From Aplidium turbinatum (Eukaryota; Chordata; Ascidiacea; Aplousobranchia; Polyclinidae), in contig OU964920.1 of the NCBI GenBank assembly GCA_918807975.1, positions 136,501 through 200,500 of the forward strand: a stretch of 64,000 bases of DNA, written 5' to 3'. The first letter of the stretch is position 1. Each line of letters begins with the position of its first letter. The notes below the pieces were generated by a model. That model was not told where the DNA came from. It saw only the letters and a program-made list of their open reading frames with translations, and searched no databases. Below are positions 31,501 through 43,500 of the stretch, piece after piece. The position numbers and the translations under genes were made by a program.

Positions 31501-34500
31501 ACAAACAATTAGAACACACACAAAAGGAACGATGAGCCACAGGCAAGAACTGCCGGTTGAGAGATGGATTGTTACGTTTGATTCTTAAGGCTTCCATGAT
31601 CTTAGTCTGAAAATCAGATCTGCCTCGAGAGATGATTTCATATTGGCCGACCGAGACATTGTCAGTGCACGTTTCACAAGAAGCGATGTGCTTTTTAATT
31701 GCACTTTTAGTTGTTAGGTTTGGGTTTAAGTGCTCCCCGGCCCTTGTCAACAAATGTTTGGTTGACATACCATGCAATGTATGTGTTGTTTCCTGATGAG
31801 GACACACGTACGTGTCGAAAACGTTTTGAGTTTATTTTAATTATGTTATATTTTTTGTGTGTAAAAAATATGCAAACTCTCTGCCAAAGCTTTATCACTA
31901 TAAAGCAATTTAACAATTTTGTAAATGTTTTGGCCAAATTGGGCCCAAAAATTTAAACTTTTTGCTAGGTGGTACGAAAAGCAATCATGAAAACTCAATG
32001 TATAAATGATATAAAGTATTTGAAATGCAGTAATGCTAATGGGGGTCTGGAGGGCAAAGCCCCCCAGAAGTTGGATTGACTTTAACTGCTGCGCCTCTGA
32101 GCCCACCTACTTTTAAAATGGTTGTTCCATCCCTGCTTGAATGTCTCATTTACAAGGCACGAAATGAAATGCATGATATAGCAGCACTGGACATAGCTAC
32201 ACTAACCAAGATCAAACAAACTCAGGGCTGCTATAAGTCCGTCACTGTGGTATAAGAAATCTTAATTTCTAAAAGCAGTTTTGAACGCAGTGGAAATAGA
32301 GTTGCTCTTATCCACAGTGGAAACAGATTTGCTCTTATCCACAGTGGAAACAGAGTTGCTCTTATCCACAGTGGAAACAGAGTTGCTCTTATCCACAGTG
32401 GAAACAGACTTGCTCTTATCCACAGTGGAAACAGAGTTGCTCTTATCCACAGTGGAAACAGAGTTGCTCTTATCCACAGTGGAAACAGATTTGCTCTTAT
32501 CCACAGTGGAAACAGAGTTGCTCTTATCCACAGTGGAAACAGAGTTGCTCTTATCCACAGTGGAAACAGAGTTGCTCTTACCCACAGTGGAAACAGAGTT
32601 GCTCTTATCCACAGTGGAAACAAAGTTGCTCTTATCCACAGTGGAAACAAAGTTGCTCTTATCCACAGTGGAAACAGAGTTGCTCTTATCCACAATGGAA
32701 ACAGAGTTGCTCTTATCCACAGTGGAAACAGAGTTGCTCTTATCCACAGTGGAAACGAAAATCTTTCAGATTCGTTGAGTAAATTATATCCGTGGTTGGA
32801 ATAAATAAGATTTGGAGAAGCAAAGATGTCAGCTAAGAAACAAAATAGAAGCTGATCGAAAGTGTTGTATTCTCTATTACAACTTACGGATGTTTAACGC
32901 GGACACTAAACAAAGCAAACAGAAAAAATATTGATGCTTTCGAATTGTGGTGTTGAAAAGGATACTGCGTGATTCTTGGACAGCAAAAGTAACAACTAAA
33001 CAAATATTGGGACAAATTAAACCGAACATATCGTCAGTAGATGGAAACGTCAAGCAGAAACTTTCACAGTTGGCCACATATTGAGAAGCACATAACTGAA
33101 AAAAGACGTCATGCTTGGTTTGGTCAGCCGAGAAAGAGAATAGTGTCTTCCCAAAACAAGATTGCTCGACACAGAGCTGAATGAGGTTGCGAGGAATCGA
33201 GAGCTGTGAAGGGAGATAGTGTGCAGAGTGACCGAGAGTCGACATCGATTAAACCAGGGGTTTCAACCTTTTTTCCACCGCGACCCCCTCAGAGCAATCA
33301 ACGTAGCCTAGCGACCCACCATAAAAATATTCAATAAAAGCATATTTAATGAAACATTTAACCAAATTTGTTTCATGCCGACATCCTGTTATGTTTAGTT
33401 TTGCTGTTCCAATGCAAACTTTTGAAACCAAAAACGTCTTTTTGTGATGTTATTACGGCTTTTATTACATTTCCTCCGATTGTTATTTCTATTTTCTATC
33501 AAGCTTAGCTACTGTAGATAATAGAAGAGAATGAGAATAATCTACATTTTCACATTGTCACTGGATGAATTTATTGCAATCCTTTATGGATTTATTGAAA
33601 TCAGGTTCAGTGAGATGGTTGGTGCTGCATATTTTTAACAATTAAGCTTGTCAATGCGTGCACCGGTTGCAGAAAGACATTAAATTTTTTCAATACCATT
33701 GGAAACGATATTGAGAAATCTATAATTTACATAGGATTCTAAATAACTTTGCTTGTTTTGCCATGGCGTGGTTACTGGTTAACTGTAGTCTGCACAAAGC
33801 AACGTACAAGAACTAGGTGAAAAATATCAAATGCTTTTCTATTGTTAACCCTATTCGGACTTACGGGTGGACGGGTTCGGTCCATACTTAAAACTTTCAT
33901 TGATTTCATAAAAACTACTGGCTTAAATTAACTGAAGTTTTATAACTTTTCCTAAAAAAATTATTCATCTTTGGTTTAGTAATAATAAAAACATTTTTGT
34001 GTAGTATAATTTTGTAGCTATCAGCAGTTTCTGACACCCTACTCCCAAAATAATCTGCAAAACTAGTAAAACATTAATCAGCGTGAAACTGAATAGGGAT
34101 TAAGAGGGATTAACTCCACCGCTGGATTTTGCGTCAGCAGTTGTCGGAAGAAAGTAGGTCATGTCAAGAAAGTATGATTGGACAGTGCTTGCCTTTTAGG
34201 AAGAGATTAGCAATTTCAAGGAGATTATGTCGGAGACATCAGACAAATTTAAAAAAAGTGGACTACTTTTAGAAAAAAGCAATAGCAAAAAACTGGTAGA
34301 GTATGTGTGTCCACTGAAAATTTTAACCAATTTGTCACTAATTTTGCTCTAACTTTGCGAAAAAAAGCAACCTCGTAACGTTTTTATATCAAAAATAAAT
34401 GAAAGTGTGGATGGAATAAGTCCACACGTCAGGCCATTAGCTGCCAAAAATAGCCTGTTCTGAATAGGGTTAAAGCCTTGCAACGTCTGAAAGCTTAAAC

Positions 34501-37500
34501 AATAGAATAGTCTGACGTCGAGAAATGGTTGATTTCGAAAAAGCACAGTTTTTAATCTTTTCAGGCAAAAAAGAATTGAAAACAATACACTGGATTTTCA
34601 GGCGCCTCGCGACCTTCCGAAAAACGGCTCGCGACTCCCACAAGGGTCGCGAGCCCCAAGTTAAAATCCCTTGATGAAACGGATGAACAAGAAAGTTGCT
34701 AACAGTGTCCACAACATAAAATGTTCATAGAAGGAATTAGATTACGTTTTGCCTTATTCATTCCAATTACTATTAAATGTAGACCTACTGTATTTATGGT
34801 GCAATCGGTTTGGTTTGGTTTTTGAATCTTTACCCTCGGACTGACAAACCAACTGAGCTATCGGAGCGGATTATCGGCTATCGGATAAATTGAAATGCTT
34901 GAAAATATTTGCGAACAAAACTTGAACAATTGTCTACTTGTAACGAAAGAAAACATGAAATAGCAACAGCCAGTTACTATCAGGCTATATCTTGATTGTG
35001 CGTTGTTGTGGAGTCGCTGAATATGTTAAAACAACAAGCACGATTGGTTTATAGCAAAGGTACAAACTGACATTACGGAGACCAGGTGAGAAGGCTCAAC
35101 GGGTCGGATTTTTCTCGGGAGCCGTATCTTGCACACGCCCAAGAAAAGGATTCTGTATCCTGCGTATAGTTGAGAATGTAATTGGGTTTGGTGCTTTATG
35201 CGACTTGCTTTTTTGACTATTTTGAAGCTCTCCACGTTACTGTTTTATTCAGACTCAGTGAACGAGAAGGAACGATATCTGATGGACCCAATGTGGCTCA
35301 CTTCAGCGACTGCTTGGCAATAATAAAACCTTCAGTCAGGTGGGGCATTGCTTTGGAATAATCTGTCTAGGGAAGAGATCACAAGCAAACGTTTTGAAAA
35401 TTTAATTGTAAAATCATAAATCTTCATAGCAACGACTGCTTAAAATAGTTTACTCCAATTAACATCAAGCATTTATTGTGACGTTTGCTGACAGCTTCAA
35501 GGGAACTCTTCACGTACAATTCAAGTATGTTGCACCCTCTTGCAAATGTGACTTCCTCACCGCTTACGAAGGAGATTCTGTTCACGGACCCTATCTTGCT
35601 ACTTTCAAGTGAGTTGCTTCGCTGGCGGTAATAGATTCTTAAGGCTTCATTTTTTTGGTAACTTTCTGATTTACAGGTTGGTCTGTCCAATACTTGAACA
35701 AGATGTTTGTGTTTCACACTTGACTATAACAAGCTCTATTGCGCATTTTGTCATGCACCTCTGTAGCAGATCTTGAAAAAAACACATCACCAGAATTTCA
35801 ACAAAGCAAAAATTCTAAGAAGGCGGACAGTATAAAAATGTCAACTTAAAGAGGAAATAACTTGGTTGCCTAAGGGTTGGAAGTTTTCCCCTTCAAAAAA
35901 ATGACAATTTTATTTGGTTTGGTTGCTATTTCTTATTTTGTAGCCATATTTTTTTGTAAGACAAACACGTTCAAAAAATTGGAGTCACAAGCTTTGCTGC
36001 TAAACTAACGTTGAGTTTTAAACTTTTTTTCATGATATTTCAATTCTGCGTAATTTTAGTTTTGACCATCACAGCGAAAACCAACATATGCCAAATGTAA
36101 CAAAGATCTAAAAAAAGGTAAAAGCGACAAAATACAATATTTAAAGCATGCTTATGACAGAAATAGAATTATAATCATAAACTTTGATTGGGAGGGTCTA
36201 GGAGGTACTTTTGGATCCAACCCGGATATGGCCCGGAACCTTTTCAAGGGGCTTGAACACATGAATAAACCTGGAGTAGGCTACTCTTTGTATGGCGTGG
36301 GATTTTCTTATAAATATCGATTTGGGCCCTAGATCTCATTGGTACCGGGCCCAAAATATCCTCTCAACGGCCCTAATGAAAAGTTTAATTTTGTCACAGA
36401 AGGATTTCAATCACTCGCTTTTAACGAATAGCACTGCACTGCAGCTTTTCAGTGTAATGTTTAAATAAGTCATCCGAGGTGTACCCGTCAAACCCAGGTG
36501 TCCCCGTATACAAGGCACATTTCTCATACCTGTATTGCACTGGAATAAGTTCATCTGTTTGTTATCTGTGTAGGATGGTGAGCAAGGCATTTATCGGAAT
36601 ATTGCAATGTTTTTATCATTTGTTTTAAAGGCATGTGAAATTTTTCTACTTTTTAAATTTACTTCACACATGCGCCCTATGCGGTAAATGAGATCAATGG
36701 AATGTGAGTCCGTGACGCAGTTGAAGAGAGTTTGCAAAAACCAAAAATATTCACACGTTTTGTTTTTGGTGCGTTTTAGGGAGACGTGACCAAGTGCCCT
36801 CTTCCTGAATTTGTTGCAGATGCACCTCACAAAAACACAAAATAAAAAAATAACTAACTTCAAGAAAACTTTGAATATATGCAACGACCATTATTATTGA
36901 TCGCTATGTGCTTCCGTACAGTGGTGACGTATTACCTACAAGGATGCCGGAAGTGACGTCGATTGACGGTGTTATGACGTTGCAGTTTCATAATGACGGA
37001 AAAATTTTCTTCGATGAAGGTTATGAAATATCATACTGGTAAGCTGTTTTCTCACAATGGGACACTGGTTGCTTATGATGAAACACTGGTTGTTGACAAT
37101 GATGCACTTTTTTTTGTTTTTTTCTTCTTTTTTCATTTTTCGAACGGAAGTTTTGCTTACTACCAAGGGTATAGTTTTTAACTTAGTAGGTTTAAAATCA
37201 AGTGAGAAATCTGTTAACAAGGCTTCCTAACTCTGCTCTTGTCTCGCATCAATGCTCTTATGTCATATCTCTGCTCCTGTGTAACATCCCTACTCTCGTC
37301 TCACATCTCTGCTCTTGTTTCACATCCCTTCTCCTATTTCACATCTCTGCTCCTGTTTTACATTCCTGCTCCATTCTCATATCACTGCCGTTTCACACCC
37401 TTGGTCTTGTGTCACATCTCTCTTCCAGTTGCACAACTGCTCCTGTCCCATATCTCTGCTCCTGATTCGCACCTCTGTTTTTGTTTCATATCTCTGCTCC

Positions 37501-40500
37501 TATTTCACATTTATGCTCTTGTCACAACACATCTCTGCTCTTGCCCTACATCTCTACTCTAGTTTGACATCTCTGCTCCTATCCCATATCCCTTCTCCTG
37601 TCTCACATTTCTGCTCATGTGTCACATTTCTGCTCCTATCCCATATCTCTGTTCATATACCACATCTCTGCTCCTGTCCTATCCCTACTCCTGTCTCAAA
37701 TTTCTGCTTTTGTATCACATTTACTCTACTGTAAAAGATTTTTCAATACTTTTATGTTGAAGTAACATGCTAGCCGTGTTGGTAGTTTGTCATGGCAATT
37801 CTATACGTTCAACTTGTGATTTTTAAGTCAGTTTTTAAATGAATTGTTGATCTGTGATGTAACCCCATCAGGGTAGCGCTAGCCATAAGAAGTTTCACAA
37901 CAAATTTTTATCGAAAGTTTGTTTGCCGTTTTTGCAATTTGTGCGAAAGGATCTATCTTGATGCCCCATCGATCAAGAATGACAGTAGATTGGGGATGGC
38001 TTAAAAACGTTGATGGCAATTAATCCATTCATTTTCTTAGGGTATGAAAAAAAACAGGGATGGAAAATGTTGGTTTATCAAGGATAGTTGATGGTGGATT
38101 TATTGTGCAGTATTTTTTTTTCCGTTTGTGATTTATATCATTTCTCAGTCGTTTCATTATAAACAAGTGACATGGTTGCAAGCTGTGGATTTATTCCTGT
38201 TGCATCAATTCCTGCAGTCGTGTGTTTGTCGTATTGAAGTAGCTCAGCTATTCGTTGCATTATTACATTTCGCAAATAGATTTCATAAATTTTGCTTGTG
38301 AATTAATAGCATATTCATTCTATGGTTTAAAACAAAAATGATTTTCAGGATTAAAGAAGATGAAGACACATCCCACAATAGGACAGAAGAAGGTTTGTTA
38401 AGTCATTAATTGTTATTAATTCAATTTTTGTGATACACAGCCAAAGCTAAAAGGCAACAGTTACTGTGGCTCTTCATTATCTGCCTTCCTCGTATTGAGG
38501 GTTGGAGGCAATGCGCTGTTGTTCCCGATCATGAGTTTGTTGTATCGTACCTTTCACATTATTATTGCTTATTTTGATACAAGTTCACACTTTGGTTGTA
38601 TTGTAGTCGTGACGTCATGCAGTGGCCTGTGGTGCAGTTACAACTGGGAAAGCATGATGAGCCAGGGAAGAGCTTCTGCGGGGATAGCTTTGATTGAAGA
38701 AGATTTATTTGTTTTTGGAGGAAAGATGTTTGGAACTTCAAATCAACGCATTGAATTTCTGAAGTAAGTTTAAAACCCAAAGGCAATTATTGGCAAACAA
38801 TGCGTAAGAGCTAACCCGGCTACTACCTGGGTGAGACAATTCTTGGTATAGAAAATCGCTGGCTGTTTGATTACTTCAACATGTGGATGTGATAAACGAT
38901 CAATCAAATATGTTTATTTTAATAGCGGTCACTAATACACATGAAAAGTACACATAAATAAAAGGAAGCTTCAGTAGTACAAATATATGCGTGTCACAAT
39001 TGTTTCTATCTCTTACACGTAAAGATACTTTGGAAATATTGATGACTTAGTTTAGTGGGATATCAAACGTTACACGGTCAATTAAGTTAAATGATCGCAT
39101 AGTTTTACTTACGATGATAGATGAAATCCTTGAAGGACTAAACAAATAGTTCACCACTTCCAGTACCTTGAGTTCAAACAGAATAGCAAATGTCTCCGTC
39201 AGTTATCAAAATAATTAAACCCTACTACATGCATCAGCTACTTTACAATTGGCAATAACTTCCACTTTCACAACCTATTCAATATCGGCTATAACTCTAC
39301 AATCGCCTTCAATGACTATATACTTTCGTTAAAACTTCTAATCTCCATAATACACAACTCTAATAATAATTACTCAAATCACGCGGCTATTATAACAGGT
39401 TGCTTGGACCAGAAGCTTAGATTCAGAGACTAGACTAATATTACATCACAAGAACTCATTCTTTTGGTCAACAAGTGAAAAAATGTTTCGAGAATTGCAC
39501 GTAATGTAGAATCTTCTAGTAATAGGTTTTGCAATAGAAGATTGCGTAACTAAAGATTACTATAAGCCAGTAGTCGACGATGATTTACATTAGAATTACT
39601 CGGTGCCAAAAATATCAAATTACAATTATTTTCAAGCATGTAATTAATTCCAAAATTTTGGTTTGCTTTTACATTTTCGCTTGCAAACTGTAGGACTGCA
39701 CTTGATGAACATTAGGCTGCTAAAAGCTTCTGGCCCCAGTAAATTTCTTCTTGCCACATAAAAGTTACTCACAATTGAAAAAAATATTTTTATCAGGGCT
39801 AATGTTGCTGTTGGTCCCAAATCATTCTTGGCATAAGTAGCAAGCATTTATAGGCAGCACGTCATAATCACCTCGCTCTGAATTAGATTGCCGAGCAATT
39901 GTAATGGAGAATGATGTCATTATGATGCAATGTCATTCTTTCTAGTAGTGCCTTTCAGGTCTCAATATCAATGTAATTGAAAGTGTTATTAAGCAAATAT
40001 TTCAGCAAAATACAACTCCACAAATACTTTTCAATTATACAAAAAAGTATATTTAATTACATTCAACACAATTGATTTAACTCTGGTGGTAGCCCTGCAG
40101 CTGTACAAGCTGGTGTGATAATATTTGCGCGACGCAATGACAGAGCGTGACTATGACATGACAAAGTAAACTTTAAAAGCAAACAGCGAAGTTTGAAGAG
40201 TGACTTATGTAATAATGATAAGTTTATTTACTTTGAAGTTATGACTGTATATGCAATGTGTTAAAAGGGGCATAACTAGAGGCCTAATTTTTTTGCAATT
40301 GTTAAAAAACTGCATATTTTTTGATGAAAATGAAAAACATTTGAAAAAATACAATTAATATTAAAAAAAAGAAAAAACAAGTTTTTATAATCAACTTACA
40401 TGAAATTTAAAACAAAGCGATTTGTTAATGCATTGTTGCATCATTATAAACTTCTACCACTTTGCCAAACTTTAAATTTAATTCGAAGTGCAGTAGGCAA

Positions 40501-43500
40501 CACTAGCTTTCCAAGAAAATATACTCACATTATAAGGAACAACAGCAAAAAGAAAATGTTTACAGTGAGGAATTGACCACAACGTTAAGAAATAAATGAG
40601 GAAATGGGTTCGACTGATTAATTGCTTGTAAAACACTAGGCAGCATTTCCATCATCTACTTTACAAACAGTCCTTGCTTTTTTTTTTTTTTCAAAGGCAC
40701 GACAAGTCATGTGAAAGTCGTTCTGGGGTATTTCGAGGTCCCTGGTGCCGAAAATGCATTTGTTTTTTTCGAATTAGCTTTATTTTTTGATATACAGTAA
40801 AATTATTTTTCGCAGTTTTAAGTCTCCATAGTTAACGTCGTGTCGTTAATTATATAGACATAACTGGAATTAAGATGCGAAGGCATTTTACATTATTACA
40901 GAATGCAAAGTTATGTTCTTCAGTAAAGTAATTGCTTAAAATTTGATCCTTGTTACGAAGGAACCTAATTTTGGCTTCGCCGTTAAGAATGCCATATTTA
41001 TCGAGACGATGAGCCAAGATTTTAGCTACGGTACCATTTTTACTAGCTAAACCTTTACAGTAGGTGGTTGAGATGGTTTCGAGAGAACGACTTGACCTTG
41101 CTCCAAAACAATACTGCAGTTATTGAGGTTACTTCCGGTCATGCCTGTCTTACCTATTGTTTCAAGGGTATCACCACTTAAAAGAAAACGGGCCAAAGAA
41201 AAACAGAAATGAGAATGCCCACGCAATGGCGGCCTTGAAAACCCCATGTGTAAGCATGATGTTCAATCTTCCTCTTGTGATGATTCCATTGGAGCATGTT
41301 CACCATGCAGAAGTATCCAAGTTGTCATGGTGATTCCGTAGCTCACTTTACGACATGACACTTCGAACTTCTTAGCCTTTACTTTATCGAGCCCAGAAAT
41401 GTTTTTGAGTGCAATGCTTGCATACTTTATGAAAAACCCAGAACTTGTCTTAATCCCCACCTTCATGTCAAAGTAATAAGATTGGTGACCTCTTTTAACG
41501 AAACCACTCAAACTGAAACGCTTTTCCGTTGCCATGTACTTGTCACAGTTGCAATAAAATATATCTGGATCGTTGGGACAGCATCCTAACCCTAACCCAT
41601 ATTTTATTACCCTATATCATATGCCATAGACCAGAAGAAAAAACTTCCTTGCAACAAACAGCACGCATTAGCAAAGACCTAAAATTACATTTCATTTCTA
41701 AAAGCATCAACTTCAGTAGGTCAACCTTTTCAATACAAAGCTACATTCATAAACACGTGATTTTTAGGCTATTTTTCTTGTGATATATTGTTTTACAACC
41801 AGTTTCATTGAACATTCATGCTTCCATTTCAAAAATCACAATTTATTTCGACTTTTGCTTGTGTTTTGAACTTTCCTACAATAGCAACTAATAGAACTGA
41901 ACAAACGCGGTTATGACGTCATAATGATAAACAGGGCTAAAATGAGTGATTTGTTAATTAAAAACTGTGGGTCACCATTTCAAAATACTTTCATTGTCAA
42001 ATATCTCGAACACCATAGCTAATTTGAAAAAACTACTGTAAGTGCATTTTCGGAATCAGGATCCTTGAAATATTTTGACTCTCACCTTCTGTGCCAAAAT
42101 TGCTTTGTTGGCCTGTAAAATTAGTTAATTAAAAACGACACTTTTAAGCTTCTTTTATTTTAACATTGTAAAAGATGTAAAATGTTTGCAAATGGTATGA
42201 AAGCAAATAAATTTAAAAAGCGACCAAGAAATGTTCATTATCAATCATGAAATTGTAACACACTAGGCCTGATGCTACAGGGAGCAATAGCCTAGATAGT
42301 AAACCAATAAATCTTACTTTTGCATTTAGCCATTTATTTAAAATGGGCATTGGTTGGCTATTAGCCTACGTCATTGACAATCATCCTAGTGCAGTTATAG
42401 AATGCCAGCAGTGTATTGTAGCGAGTTTGCACAACTGCTGACGTAGATGGGTGTGAATGTGATGATTTAATATTCGAGAAACAAAAGTTGCCAACTTTAT
42501 TTTGAAATCTTTCAACAGACTCAACACATCATCAAAGGAATGGGAAAGTTTAGCTGACGTCGGCGAGTCACCGTTGATGAGGCATAGTCACACTATGGTG
42601 GCATGGAAGGTGCGGGATATAACTAATCAATAGTTTCTTTTGTTGATTGGAATTTATTTATGTTGTGATATGTAGCTGTTGTTTATTTATTGTTTACACG
42701 CAGCACTTTGTTGTAGCAGCACTACTAAAATAGTTGATACAGAACTGTGCATTGATTGGTAGAACGTCTTGTTGCTTCATGGAGGAGCATTTGCCAACAA
42801 CACCATTACGAATGAACTCTGGGAATTCAACGTCAAACGATCACAATGGAGACTGTTGCTAGATAATTCAACTTCTGGCGACAAGGCACCTCCTCTGATT
42901 GGTCACTCATCTCACGTGACAAGCTATCGAAATGGAACTGAGGTCATGCTTTTATTCTTCGGCTTCCATCCATCCTGGTTGATAAGCTCCCAAGTGTTTC
43001 AATTTGACCTTGGTAAGTCAGCAGATTAAGTTAATCAGTGATGTTGACCTGAATTGAACAAACCATTCTGCACTGAATAAGCAGTTCACAATCACAACAG
43101 TCAAAACCAATGAACTCATCACAGCAAGCATGTCAAATGGCAGAGGTCTTGGAAGACCATGACCGTCAACGTCTGTATCAGGTTAGACATGCAAGATAAT
43201 AATAATCATTATCACAGGTGCTACAGGCTTAGTCGTGGAATTCACTTGAGATAAATACGATTCAACTTTTATCACCGCAAAACATTTTTGCAAATTTTAA
43301 AACATGGCAAGACTTTTTGTAACATATCATTCACATTAGAACCATCATTTCTATAATTTATCTGCAACAACTGAAACATGGCTTCACCAAAGCTCGAACA
43401 GTGATACGTCATTGCTTAGCGTAGTAAGCCCAAGATAATCATTTTGACTACTTGAGGCTATTGAGGTTTGTACGTTGTTCTTGTAGGTGTTGTCTTGTTG

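Larger units (their letters stand above)
30236..32135 (+). mobile_element. hAT element, 1.9 kb, inserted in a LINE tail
   Basis: The ends CAGGGATGGAGGAACCAC and, inverted, CAGGGATGGAACAACCAT are followed by GTGGGCC-rich subterminal sequence. The 8-bp duplication CTTGAATG is exact (30228-30235, 32136-32143). The related LINE copy at 27.2 kb shows the empty site. Near 30575-30700 the + strand carries NATAKRSFSCH and KKYLKSRLTQEHLNH, the hAT dimerisation motif. A Penelope-like fragment is nested at 31.25-31.86 kb. Confidence 0.9.
29900..32225 (+). pseudogene. LINE C-terminal fragment split by a hAT element
   Basis: About 30070-30235 reads (across frames) LNRIRTE, HSNMYKWGLAPSSDCECDA and KEQTANHVILE. 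The remainder, CLIYKARNEMHDIAALDIAT, continues at 32144-32220 after the hAT. It is the same subfamily as 27046-27320. It lies in intron 2 of the attractin-like gene. Confidence 0.8.

Noticed and set aside
32231-32778. Three overlapping 154-165-codon frames
   Set aside because: They are readings of the 27-bp minisatellite in three frames on both strands.
37202-37734. Ser/Leu/His-rich frames of 87-139 codons
   Set aside because: They arise from the pyrimidine-rich degenerate minisatellite; the peptides repeat with the unit.
41585-41602. Telomere-like CCTAACCCTAACCC
   Set aside because: Only two units in unique intronic sequence; similar single GGGTTAGGG words occur elsewhere by chance.
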